A DNA stretch of 64,000 nucleotides. Origin: Boswellia sacra. Taxonomy: Eukaryota; Streptophyta; Magnoliopsida; Sapindales; Burseraceae. Position 1 is the first letter of the stretch. Each line of letters opens with the position of its first letter. The stretch spans positions 16,882-80,881 of the forward strand of contig SNVD02013715.1 in NCBI GenBank assembly GCA_013180625.2, given 5' to 3'. The notes below the pieces were generated by a model. That model saw only the letters and a list, made by a program, of their open reading frames with translations, made no database searches and had not been told where the DNA came from. Positions 21,046 through 32,280 of this stretch are shown one piece after another. Both the position numbers and the translations under genes were made by a program.

Positions 21046-24000
21046 TCACGTCTCTAACAGGCCACAAGACGTTCTACACCAGATGAACTTGTCAGTATTA
21101 ATTGGTTTGGTTAATGCATCTGCTATGTTGTCCTTCGTGTGGATTTTCTGCATATCCACTATTCCATCTTCCACTACTTCTCGTACATAATGATATTGAA
21201 CTCCTATGTGCTTCGTTCTTGAATGAAAGGCTGGATTCCTTGCAATATGCAAGGCACTCTGACTGTCACAAAATAAAGAAATCTTCTCTTGTTTGTGCCC
21301 GAGTTCCTCCAATAACCTTTTGATCCAAATAGCTTCCTTGCAAGCTTGTGTAGCTGCCATATACTCTGCTTCTGTTGTAGATAGAGCCACAACAGTTTGA
21401 AGTTTGGATACCCAGCTCACAGCACCTCCTACAAGTGTAAACACATAGCCTATAGTGGACTTCTTTTTGTCAATATCTCCAGCAAAATCTGAATCAACAT
21501 AGCCCCTGACAATGAACTTTGATCCTCCATAGTATAGTGCAGCATCAGAGGTTCCTTTGATGTATCTAAGGATCCTCTTAACAGAGTTCCAATGCTCTCT
21601 TCCCGGATTAGCCATGATCTACTGACCGCTCCCACTGCTTGTGCAATGTCTGGTCTTGTACAAATCATAGCATATATTAGGCTCCCTACTACTGATGCAT
21701 ACGGTACTCGAGACATTTCCATCCTCTCCGCTTCATTGCTAGGACTCATACCTGAGGATAATTTATGATTAACAGGAAATGGGGTAGAAATTGGCTTACA
21801 ATCTTGCATGTTGAAGCGACGCAAGATTTTCTTCAAGTAGTTCTTTTGAGATAGCCAAATCTTCCTGTTTTTTCTGTCTCGGTGAATTTGCATCCCTAGA
21901 ATCTTGTTTGCCGGTCCTAAATCCTTCATTTCAAATCCCCTAGCCAATTGTGCCTTTAATTCTTGGACCTGATCTTTGTTAGTGCCTGTTACCAACATAT
22001 CGTCCACGTACAACAGCAAAATGATAAAGTCTTCCTCAAACCTCTTGTAATAAGTACAATGATCTGAACTGAGTCTGTTGTACCCAAGGCTGATGATGAA
22101 TGAATCAAATCTCTTGTACCAACACCTTGGCGCCTGTTTTAAGCCGTATAGAGATTTGGTCAACCTGCAAACCAAGTTTTCTTTTCCTTCTTTAACAAAA
22201 CCTTCCGGTTGGAGCATATAAATTTCTTCTTCAAGTTCTCCATGAAGAAACGCAGTTTTTACATCTAACTGCTCTAAGTGTAAGTCAAAAGTAGCACACA
22301 TAGCCAAGACTGCTCGAATTGTTGTAAGTCTTACCACAGGAGAGAATATCTCATTGAAATCAACTCCTTCTTTCTAAGCATATCCTTTGACCACCAGTCT
22401 AGCACGATACCGCTCCACTTGATCATTCCCATCACGTTTGATCTTGTAGACCCATTTGTTTCCGATGGCTTTTCTTCCATGTGGTAGTGGCACAAGATCC
22501 CATGTCTTGTTTTTGTCTAAAGCTTCCATCTCTTCATGCATTGCTGTCATCCATAGAGATGCATCAGAACTTTTTATAGCCTCCTGAAAGGTTGAAGGCT
22601 CCCCATCTTCTGTTAGGAGACAGTATGCAACATTGCTCGCCATCACATATTCTGAGTGCCAAGAAGGTTCCCTTCTTTCTCGAGTTGATCGACGGACTTT
22701 AGGTGCTTCAGACTCGACTGGTTCTTGATCATCGTGTTCTGGTATTGCTTCAGAAGAAACTGTTTCTTCCTGTATTGATACAGTCTCAACATTTTTCTTC
22801 GTGCTATCGCTTTCTTCACATTTAAACATGTCTTCTATAAAGACATCATCCCTACTGATGACAATCTTATGGGCAGTAGGATCCCATAAGCGATACCCCT
22901 TTACTCCATCAGCATATCCCAAGAAGATACATTTCCTGGATTTTGGATCCAGCTTCGTTCTTTCTTGGTCATGATACATCACATAAGCAGGACATCCGAA
23001 AATATGAAGGGAGGAATAATCAGTTGGCTTACCGGTCCACATCTCCATAGGTGTCTTCATCTCAATTGCTGTTAATGGAGACCTATTTATCAAGTAACAG
23101 GCTGTAGTGGCTGCTTCTGCCCAAAATGTCTTAGGTAGACTCGCAGTCCTTAGTAACGCTCTCATTCTTTCTGCGAGAGTTCTATTTGTCCGCTCTGCTA
23201 CTCCATTTTGTTGTGGTGTATAAGCAACTGTCTTCTGCCATTTCACACCTTCTTTACTGCAAAAAGCATCAAATTCCTTGTTGCAGAATTCTCTCCCATT
23301 ATCTGTCCTCAAACACTTGATCCTTTTTCCGGATTCAAGTTCCACCTGTACTTTGAAGGCTTTGAATACAGGAAATACATCTGACTTTTTCTTGATGATA
23401 TATACCCAACATCTCCTAGAATAATTATCCACAAACAATACAAAGTAGTTTGCTCCTCCTAGGGACGTAACCGGTGATTCCCAAACATCAGAATGAATCA
23501 AGTCTAGAATGTTTTTACTCTTAGCAATAGATCTGCTAAAACTCAGTCTACTCTGCTTGCTAATAACACAATGCTCACAGAATGGTAAACTTACAGTTTT
23601 GATTCCAGGAAGCAGTTTTCGATCAGAGAGAATCTTCAAACCCTTTTCGGACATATGGCCAAGTCTTCGATGCCATATCATAAACAATTCTTCTCCAGAA
23701 CTAGCAACTGCTGTTTCTGCCTCCTGAACCGTTTCTCCATGGAGCATGTATAGGTTAGCAGCAATCTTTTCTGCCTTCATCACCACAAGTGCGCCTCTGA
23801 CAACCTTCATGATCCTATTTTTCGTATGGAACTCACATCCGAGGTCATCCAACTGTCCCATCGATAGCAAATTTTTCTTCAAGCCAGTCACATGTCGTAC
23901 ATCTTGGATAGTGCGAATCGTACCATCAAACATTTTTACTTTGATGGTTCCAATACCAGCGATTTTTAAGGCATGATCATCACCCATGTACACAGACCCT

Positions 24001-24965
24001 TCTGAGATAGGTTTATATTGATAGAACCAATCTCTTCTAGAAGTCATATGCCATGTTGCTGCTGAATCAATTAACCATATATCAGCAAACCTTTTTCTGC
24101 CTTCCACGACTGTTGTTGTCTCGCTGCACAAGATTTCGCCATTCCCTGAAGTACTTGCTACACAACCTTGAGATCCTGACGACTCAGATTCTTTTCCTTT
24201 GCTGTTTCCCTCTCCATTCTTCTTAAGATGCCAACACTCGTTTTTCACGTGCCCTTGCTTTCCACAATGGTAGCATTTAATAAACTTCCTTCCTTTAGAC
24301 TTTCCCCTGTTCTGATTGTGACTCCCACTGGAACCACGTTCCCTTGATCTCCCTCTGTTGGCGGATAAAGCCTCTGCATGTTGAGAAGTCATTATTCTGT
24401 CTTCCTTGTTTTTACGTCTGCTTTCTTCTTCTAAGACAGCAGCCGCAACATCATTAAAGACTAGAGATGACTTCATTGAACCATTTGCCAAGTTGAGGAT
24501 GAGATTATCATATGAATCAGGTAGACTCTGAAGTAGAAGCTCAGCACGTTCCTTCTCTTCTATGTTATGCTCCATGGTTGAGAGTTGAGAGAATAACGTC
24601 TTCAAAGTGTTGATATGTTCAGTCACCGGAGTGGTTTCTGACATACGAAGAGTGTACAGCTTCCTTTTCAAGAAAATTTTGTTGTGTAGAGATTTGGCTT
24701 CATACAAGCTTGTCAAAGTATCCCAAATCTCCTTTGTAGAGTTTAATTCTTGAATACTTGACAGCACTTTATCTGCAACTGCTAGATGTAGACTTGCCAT
24801 CGCATCACCATCTATCTTCTCCCATTTATTTTCATCTTGCATATTTTTCGGTCTTCCATCAATTGCTTCAAGGCAATTTTCTTTTCTCAAGATAGCCTTT
24901 ATTTTAATTTTCCATAGCCCAAAGTTGTTTCCATCAAACTTCTCTATCTTGAATTTGGCTGCCAT
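21046..24965 (-). pseudogene. Tork gag-pol polyprotein (nearly intact)
   Basis: The chosen start is MAAKFKIEKFDGNNFGLWK at 24965; an upstream ATG at 25055 lies in the repeat-rich leader. In order: gag with FDGNNFGLWKIKIKAIL, zinc knuckle CYHCGKQGHVKNEC, protease WLIDSAATWHMT (DSA instead of DSG, tolerated in Tnt1-like elements), integrase HRRLGHMSEKGL ... CEHCVISKQ, DLIHSDVWESP, RTDNGREFCN and PQQNGVAERTNRTL, RT with LDVKTAFLHGELEEEIYM and LYVDDML, and RNase H with LSTTEAEYMAATQACKEAIW and DALTKP. Two lesions are visible: a TAG replacing a Gln codon after KGYA at about 22374, and a 1-bp loss near 21620 that shifts frame between SR and MANPGREHW. Otherwise full length, about 1,300 codons. Confidence 0.95.
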
Positions 24966-25275
24966 TTGTCTTGCAGTGAACAGTACCGTATATGTGAACA
25001 GTAACCTTGAATAGTATCGTATACGTGAACAGTAACAGTATCCGCATACGTACACCTCTGCTAAACAGTAACCAAGAATAGTAGTAAGTGCCGGTACGAT
25101 TTAATATACACCAGGAAAGCTTCCAGGAAACACTGGAGGGGTCACAAGCGGTCCCACTTAAAACCCAGTCTCCTTAGACTCTTATCGTCTTTTTGACAAA
25201 GCTTTCCTAGACATGTATATAACCATACAAGTAATCACTCACTGTCCTAACCCTTGGCTCTGCCTTCGCAACCTT
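24966..25275 (-). promoter_or_regulatory. Tork leader with repeated AACAGTA motifs
   Basis: Between the PBS and gag start. On the plus strand the words GTGAACAGTA, CGTATACGTGAACAGTAAC and AAACAGTAACCAAGAATAG recur at roughly 30-40 bp spacing over 24975-25080. The leader has no conserved ORF. Whether the repeats bind anything is unknown. Confidence 0.45.
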
Positions 25276-25288
25276 GCTCTGATACCAC
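25276..25288 (-). other. Tork primer-binding site (Met tRNA type)
   Basis: Plus strand GCTCTGATACCAC; the minus strand reads GTGGTATCAGAGC, the perfect copia initiator-Met site adjacent to the 5' LTR. Confidence 0.95.
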
Positions 25289-25739
25289 TGTTAGGAGATT
25301 GAACACTCCTACCGCAGCTCAAATAAAAGACAAGAAACAAATTGTTATGTTAGAAATAACAATTTGGGTGGCACTGCCCTCCACAATAAATAAAATAGTC
25401 AACTTGGGCGGCTCAGCCTTACCACAGTAAATAAATTAAAGGCAATTAAAGAAAATAAAGACACAAATATTTAACGTGGTAAAACCCTCAATTTGAGGGA
25501 AACCTCCACGAGACAAGACCGAAAATATTTTACTATGAAGAAAAATATTACAATCTCTCTCACAATTAGAATGGAGGAGATTACAAGGGAGGAAGAAGAG
25601 AAAATCTTAATACATAAGCTTGGTACACTTTTAAGAGGGGGAGGAGGCTTTATTATATAGTCAAGCCTCCCCACCTCTATTTTGTTTCCCACCAATGTGG
25701 GATTGGGTGAAAGGCAAAAATGCATTCACCCACTTCACA
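25289..25739 (-). repeat. Tork 5' LTR
   Basis: 451 bp, TGTTAGGAGATTG to CACTTCACA on the plus strand, followed by the target duplication GTTTG. Confidence 0.95.
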
Positions 25740-25744
25740 GTTTG

Positions 25745-27313
25745 TTTAAAAATTTGTGAATACTATTGTGTGATTATCTTCTATCATCTTCCTGCAAAAT
25801 GTCTTGTACTACTTTTATTGATTTCGTAAATTTCATTGCATTGATATCTTTGACTAACAAGCTTACGTTATGTATTGCCCTGTTCTAAGACTAGTCATTA
25901 TGCTTGTATAGAATCTGTATGGTCCACCAAGGGGATCCTAGTATGCATAAGCATCTTGAATCAATGTAGAGAATCAAGTGTTCTTCAAAGCATGCCATCT
26001 AATCAGATGCTACAACGTATGAATTCTGGAATTGGAATGCCATTGTCATTGGAGGAAGATAAAGCAGAGAGATCAAAAATGAACATGATGAACCAAAACT
26101 CTCTAGAAGCAATTGTAGCGTCTTCTCCAAATCATGAACATTAATTCTGGAACTGGAATGCTAGTAAGATATTTAAGTGCCTATCTTGATATTTTTGTGG
26201 TCTTTTCTAATCATGACCTCAACATGATTTCTTAATTTAAAAACAGATCATAGGCCTTTGGTTCTAGATAACACTTTCAAATGGTAAATGTAGAGGAAGT
26301 ATTTATGGACATGTTATGGAAAATTCAAGATCCCCAGACACTAGCATATTATAAAGTTTATTGAATAGTGAGTGGGAAAAATTCTTCAATTTAAATCTTT
26401 GGCATTTGGAAAACAAGAGGCTCGGGGTCTAACTGAGTGAAGAACCCTAGAGTCAAAACTATTTTTCTTTTTTTTTGCCTTCAAACTAATTCTTTAATTG
26501 CTTTTTAATTGAGGTTCAAACTTCATTCCCAAGCTAATCATGATTATACATGCAAATAGCAGTTGATTAACTATTAATACATTCCCCTTTTCATATTTTT
26601 ATTGTTGATTTTTTTAAATGTATATTTGGGTTCATTTGGACCTCAAAGATTTAATGCATTTTGCATGCTTTAATATCTTGCTTTGCACTGCTCTACATGT
26701 ATAGAAATTTTTAGTATTGCCATTTCTGTTTTATATTGTCATTCAATCCAGTTTCCTTGGGTTCTAAAAGTAACTTCTCTAGATATTCCAAATGCACTCA
26801 ATTATTGGATTTGGATTTTTCTGCCAGAGAGCTGAAATTGTTCAATGGGTGAATCAAGGGCAAGGTGAGGTGGTTAATAACCATGTAAAACAAAATGTGC
26901 ATTTTACCATTAAATGGCATGGTGGGATACTAGCACATCTTGAAGCGTCCCAGACTACTTTTTTATCCAAGATAGTTTTGCATAATAACTCAAGAACATC
27001 TATCAACAACTGTTATGGTTTTTGCTGTCGGCATTTCACAAGCTTACTTGTTGATAATCTTTATGACTCCGTCGCCTTCAGATTCGGAGACCTCGATACC
27101 TCTATTGAAGGTAAATTTATTTATCTAGATTTTTCTATAAATAAAATTACAAAGGATAGATTTCTATTCAATATTATTTATTGTAGGATGCTTCAAGGAG
27201 TAGTTCAATTTTGTGACAAAGAAGTCAAATCAGTCCAATTTCAATTTCAGCGTTGCAAATCAGTGCTTCAGTCAAAGTCAAAGAATGCATTACTGGTATA
27301 TTATTATCTCTAG
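25745..27313 (+). pseudogene. Spliced-gene-like remnant, downstream part (unidentified)
   Basis: Continues the sequence broken by Tork. 25875-26144 gives an open stretch with SNQMLQRMNSGIGMPLSLEE and EDKAERSKMNMMNQNSLEAI. After AT-rich, intron-like DNA, 26792-27313 is open for 173 codons with RAEIVQWVNQGQGEVVNNHV, VHFTIKWHGGILAHLEASQT, SLLVDNLYDSVAFRFGDLDT and QFCDKEVKSVQFQFQRCKS. An acceptor-like TTTTTCTGCCAG lies at about 26818 and a donor-like GAAG/GTAAAT near 27110, so only part of the frame may be exonic. The sequence has the composition of a conserved protein, but I cannot name the family. With the disrupted upstream part it is more likely a dead gene or captured fragment than a working gene. 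Confidence 0.4.
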
Positions 27314-28651
27314 TCATTCACTTCGTGGCAGAATGATAAGCTAAAAGTTGTTTAAGATGAATTTCAATATTACATTATTAAATTATATAGTAGAAATTGC
27401 TTGTATATTAGTAAACAAATATCAGTAAGAGATTTTGAAGGACAGCCGGAGTAATGAACTATAATAACAAGCCATAGGATGTTTCATCTGTAACCAATAT
27501 TTTTGAAGCAGTATTGTTGATAAGAGTATTTGTCGTCTTTTTGATCACTTTTATGCATGTATCGTGGATTTGCATAAAGAAAATGGTTTCTTTATTATTT
27601 CTCTTGAGAAATTTTTTTTTTTTGTATTTATTGCTATAATATATCTTACTTTGTTAGAATATACTCAATCATTTTTAGGACATAATTAGCCTAATGGCAA
27701 TTATAGGAAATAGATTCCTGTGATAGAGTTCATAATTGAAATTCATATTTTTTTGGCTTTGTGTTTTATTACAAGATATTATTTTATTTAATTAAATTCC
27801 TATTTTTAAAAACTAGAACATATATTATAAATACCTTTTTTTTAAAGAAAAATATAATAATATATATGATACTGACACGTATCATATATATAATTATATA
27901 TTTTTTTTATTTTTCTAATCAATCTTATTTGTCATAAAAAAAGAGTCAAATATGATATCGTACTCGCCATTAAATAGGCATATATATTTGACTAGAAACT
28001 ATGAGTCAAATATGTTACTGTACTTATTTTACCGTTTGACTAATAATCAAATAAATTAAATAATATTATATTAGATAGTGACATACCTGACACAAGAAAA
28101 TAGTCAAATATTTAGTTATTTGACCACTGAGAAGCCCCTGATTGTCCCAAGCCAATTGATCAATTCATGTCAAAATAGTGCCTACATACCCACGTATGCT
28201 AAAAAATGACAAGAAAGGATATTAGTGGCAAGATCTAGAAAATAAAAGGGCAAGGAAGGAAAGATAAAAGTATACCTCGACCAGAAAAGAAAAACCACCA
28301 ATAGTATGCTACCCTTGATAGCGTAGGTCAAGATGGTAGTAAAAATAGGCCAAGACGAGACAGCCCAAGTCCAAGTGTCGATCATTTTAAAATCGTGTAG
28401 GTCGTAAAGAAGGCTCAGCTCACCAGAATTCGATGTATTCATAAACAACATCGTATTAATGAGACAGAAAATAAAACATCGTACACAGTACTTAATCTCC
28501 GCACTCGCCTCAAGATGATGTCCCTTTCATTGCTATCCGATGGGTCAATAAGGGACAACGTTGGTGTTGTCATAGTGAGCAATGAAGTTCAAGGAAATGG
28601 CTACAGTCCAGCAGCCGGACCAATACAGTTGGGACTGTAGCATCATGTAGC
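27314..28651. other. AT-rich non-coding stretch with short inverted repeats
   Basis: No gene seen. 27866-27896 contains a perfect hairpin with arms ATATATGATAC and GTATCATATAT. From 27950 to 28130 the word AGTCAAATA/TATTTGACT recurs in both orientations about six times, reminiscent of transposon subterminal repeats. Confidence 0.5.
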
Positions 28652-28659
28652 CTTACTGT

Positions 28660-28727
28660 TAGGGATGGCAATGGGGCGGGGCGGGGCGGGGCGGGTTTGG
28701 GGCGGTAGGTACCCGTCCCCGCCCCTA
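28660..28727 (+). repeat. hAT left terminal inverted repeat and GC-rich subterminal tract
   Basis: TAGGGATGGCAAT is followed by tandem GGGGC units and GGTACCCGTCCCCGCCCC. Its G/C content contrasts sharply with the AT-rich interior. Confidence 0.9.
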
Positions 28728-29344
28728 AACATTTATATTTTTACAATTAACCCCCTATAATATTTATATTTTTGTAATCAACCCCTATAACATTTACAAC
28801 CCCAAATTTTTATCATATTATTTTGATCATTTTTAACAATCATAAAAATAATAGATCTTTAAACTAAAATCAAAAATGATATACACAACAACGAAATTAA
28901 CAACTAAAAAACATCATTCCATTACAAGTCCAAGATTATCAAGTCAACAACAATTCAACAAACAAAACAATTATAAGTTACCAACAAGTACATAACTACA
29001 ACAATAATAAACACTATAAGTAAACATACTCATAAAAATAAAAGCACACCAACACAAACATAGAAACAAGTAAATAATCAATACTGTCAACACTTCAATA
29101 AAAGTAAACCAACAAGTTGATAGCACACATTAACTTCCTATATCCAACACTTCAATGAAACATTCTCACAATCACAAAGATGTCATTGAACTTCCTCATT
29201 CATCATCCACTGTTTCCCCTCCAACCATCTCTTCTTGAGGAATTATACCTAAAAACATAATAAGTAAATTAATAATTAAATGAAAATAATAATAGTCAAT
29301 AAGATAAACTTAATATAATACAAAGTATACCTCGCGTTTTTAGC

Positions 29345-30179
29345 CATAACCAATTTTAAGTGCACATTAATGCCTCCAATGTTTCAGGAAGAAGTCTACT
29401 TCGATGTGGACTCAAAATTCTACCACTTGTGCTAAAGGCGGACTCAGATGAAACTGTGGATACTGGGATGGCCAATACATCTCTAGCAATAGTGGACAAT
29501 ACAGGAAACTTACTTTTATTCATTTTCCACCAAAGTAAAACATCAAAATCAGGATCACTAACTGCATGATCCTCTAAATAAATATCTAGTTCAGACTTTT
29601 TTTGCAATCCCATATTAGTGCTCTCTTTAAATTTTTCATATTCAATATCAAACTCACTTGATGCATCGTTTCCTATAACATCCCCTTTATGTGATAAATT
29701 TACAACAAATTCCCTTTGCTCATTACCCAATCCTAATGCACATTGATAATTTATCACCAAGTCCTCACAAAGAAGTCGCACTCTGGCAATATACTCAAAA
29801 GCATCATCTCCATAAATCTTCTTATATACAAACTCCACCATTACCATTTTACACCTAGGATCCAAAACCACAGGCACACCTAACACTCCATGGATAACAT
29901 TCCAATATTTTTCAAATTTTTCTATCATTGCATTAGCCATTTTGTGAATCTTTTCAGAAGGAGACGTAAGCCAAGATGTCAAAGATAATCTTAATTTACC
30001 AATTTTTGGAAAAAACTTGTTTGTTGTTGGATAATTTGTTCCAGAAAAAATTTCAGTCAACTTATAGAACTTTTCCAAATGATCACACACAAGTTTTGCT
30101 GCTGACCACTCCTCTTCCTTGGGCAAATTTGTATATTGACTATCACGTTTCTTTAAGCGAACAAATACATCTTTATAGG
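29345..30179 (-). pseudogene. hAT transposase, C-terminal part with dimerisation domain
   Basis: Minus-strand reading from the Athila junction: YKDVFVRLKKRDSQYTNLPK, then EEWSAAKLVCDHLEKFYKLT, FSGTNYPTTNKFFPKI, LDPRCKMVMVEFVYKKIYG (the DUF4413-type block) and the hAT dimerisation domain DPDFDVLLWWKMNKSKFPVL ... SSESAFSTSGRILSPHRSRL. The Glu in SSESAF is the expected third catalytic residue. The frame closes at 29356 with TAA where the family has a Gln codon before NW. The segment upstream of YKDVF, including the usual LDVPTRWNST-type region, is missing at the Athila junction. Confidence 0.9.
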
Positions 30180-31591
30180 TGATAAGTGTCTATTTATATA
30201 TCATTTTCATATCAATTCGTCCATGTTTCTTTGCTATATTCCTTGGTATTTTTATGTTTTTGTGTGGTTTTGATGTTTGTAGGAGTTTTGGAGCAACTTG
30301 CACAAAAATGGAGTAAAACCCTTCATTTTCACCTCTGCTAGTCAACCATCTTCTCGGATTTAATTGTATTGATATACAATGAACCCGATGACATATCATA
30401 TACCGTTGAAAAGCTCTCGAAGTCTACTTTTTGGAGAAATTTACGGTTTATGAATCCATTCAGTGTACCGAAAGTTGTAATCAAAACAGTGTGAGAAGTG
30501 TAGAAATGTAATTCCACACATCACTGTAGCATGTATAATACGGGACACTGTAGCACGTTACTGTAGCAGAGTATTTAAACACATTTTAGGGTTTTATTTT
30601 CATAACTTGAAGAGGGGAGAACGTGGTGGAGGCTTCAGCTCTGGAATTCTTTCATCTCTTGGAGTTCTTGAAGGAGAAAGGAAGCTTGGAAAGAGGAAGA
30701 ACTACAATCCAAAGAGAATTACATCAAATTTGCTAAGTTTTTCCCTTCCCTTTCATTTTCTGGAATGTCTCCATGTTGTATTGTATTTACCACGTTCTTA
30801 AACATGTGTAACTGAATCTGAATTGGTTGAGGGTGATTTCAAAGCCCCTGATATGGTTTTTGTAAGTTGATTGTGTAAGGAATGTTATCCAATTCTCTAA
30901 TTGAAGTTGCTTGTATTCTCCCATATTTAATGCTTATGATTGCTTGCTGATTGTATTTGAGTGGCCAACTGAATATAATCTGGTTGTGATTTATTGCTAG
31001 ACTAGAAATCTTGATCCGTAATTGTCTTGAATTTCTAATCATTAGTAGCAAAATTGTGATCAGAGATTACAATTGGAGAATATAACCTAAGTTAAATAAT
31101 CCGAGCTTGTGTGTTTATTGCTTAGATCAACCTATCTTTCTTATCATAATGCATCCATTGAATTAAACTCAGAGAGCTTGTTCTAGGTTGTTTAATGGAT
31201 AGAGATTAAATAAAGAGCTTGTTTTATTTAACAACAAAGTAAGGAAAGATTGGGATAACAGAGCTTGTTGTTATCTACGGTTGATAACTTCAATGCTGTA
31301 ATTAGATGACAATTCTACAATTAATTCGCAAATCCATATCTTGTGGTAGAGAAGGATCCCTTAACCAGCTTTCTCCCATTGATTTTTCATTCAATTTTAC
31401 TTTATGTTTTGTTATTCTTTACTTGCATTCTTATTTCATTTAGTAAAGCATTCAACAAAAATCCCCCCCTGTTTAGTTTATTGTTGCTGGAAATAACAAA
31501 TTCAATTAGAATCAATCCTCGTGGGAACGATATCTTACTTATCACTTTATTACTTGTGCGACTAGTATACTTGCTAGTTTCGAACGCATCA
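30180..31591 (+). repeat. Athila-family LTR (copy 1)
   Basis: 1,412 bp, TGATAAGTGTC to GAACGCATCA. The reverse complement matches 50821-52232 and 58704-60108 closely over most of its length. Three copies of CTGTAGCA (30524, 30548, 30561) precede a TATA-like TATTTAAAC (30572). Confidence 0.9.
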
Positions 31592-31594
31592 AGT

Positions 31595-31614
31595 TTTTGG
31601 CGCCGTTGCCGGGG
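31595..31614 (+). other. Athila primer-binding site (tRNA-Asp type)
   Basis: TTTTGGCGCCGTTGCCGGGG, the characteristic Athila site, three to four bases after the LTR. Confidence 0.85.
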
Positions 31615-31700
31615 ATTGATTTTCTAATCGATTTGTTATTTTGTTTTCATTGTTGATTCATATTTTCTTTGTTTTTCTTTTCTGATTGTTTGTGTTTAGA

Positions 31701-32017
31701 CAACATGGCAGTAAACTTCTATCAATTCAGTAGCGGATTTGAGCCACAAGTACCATGTCTCTAAATGACACAACATGGCATAAACTTCTATCAATTCAGT
31801 AGCGGATTTGAGCCACAAGTACCATGGAGAGTAAATGAGGTAAGCACTCCGAACATTGAACAACAACTTTCTGAGCTAACCTCTCTTGTGGAAAACATGG
31901 CTGTAGGAGATATACAAAAATCTTATGAATGTGGGATATATTCTACGATGGAGCATCCAATCGACATGTATCCAACTTTACAAGAAGAATATATGGAAAA
32001 CATGGCTGTAGGAGATA
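31701..32017 (+). pseudogene. Athila gag fragment with internal duplications
   Basis: Reads FYQFSSGFEPQVPWRVNEVS, EQQLSELTSLVENMAVGD and CGIYSTMEHPIDMYPTLQEE. The first 60 bp (ACAACATGGCA... to ...AGTACCATG) occurs twice, at about 31701 and 31769, separated by 12 unrelated bases. ATGGAAAACATGGCTGTAGG occurs again at the 3' junction with hAT sequence. Confidence 0.8.
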
Positions 32018-32192
32018 TCAAGTATTTGTTTTATCATAGCATCATTGATAGAACAATTATCTACAGTTAAAGTAGATAATTTCCTTTCCAAATTCCAATC
32101 ATATAAGCAATCAATCAACACTTGTCTAAGTGCAAGCTTGATAAAAGTGCAATCAATCAAATGTCGTATGTGGTGCTGGCACATATACGAAC
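32018..32192 (-). pseudogene. hAT transposase, second exon fragment
   Basis: Starts after an acceptor AG at 32193-32194 and reads RFVYVPAPHTTFD; a frameshift near 32160 follows, then LIDCLYDWNLERKLSTLTVD and NCSINDAMI. The Asp in TVDN is the second catalytic residue of the hAT RNase H-like fold. It is cut at about 32018 by the Athila fragment. Confidence 0.85.
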
Positions 32193-32280
32193 CTAACAAT
32201 TATAAACATAAAATTATGAGAAACTATAATTAATATAATTAAATCAATAAAATAAGATAAAAGTGCAAGTTTGAACATAC

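Larger units (their letters stand above)
20544..25739 (-). mobile_element. Tork-lineage (Tnt1-like) Ty1/copia retrotransposon
   Basis: A structurally complete element on the minus strand: 5' LTR 25289-25739, PBS 25276-25288, a single gag-pol, PPT and 3' LTR 20544-20993. Both sides carry the 5-bp duplication GTTTG (20539-20543 and 25740-25744). The two LTRs differ at roughly fourteen positions out of about 450 by eye. Gag-pol has one nonsense codon and one 1-bp deletion. This is the youngest-looking insertion among those with readable coding regions. It splits the gene-like sequence that flanks it. Confidence 0.95.
30180..32017 (+). mobile_element. Athila-derived LTR retrotransposon fragment inserted in the hAT transposase
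   Basis: Plus-strand fragment: a full LTR (30180-31591), PBS (31595-31614), leader and about 300 bp of gag, then an abrupt return to hAT sequence. No second LTR. The gag part contains two small filler-like duplications (31701-31825 and 31891-32015). It belongs to the same family as 50821-60108. Confidence 0.9.
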
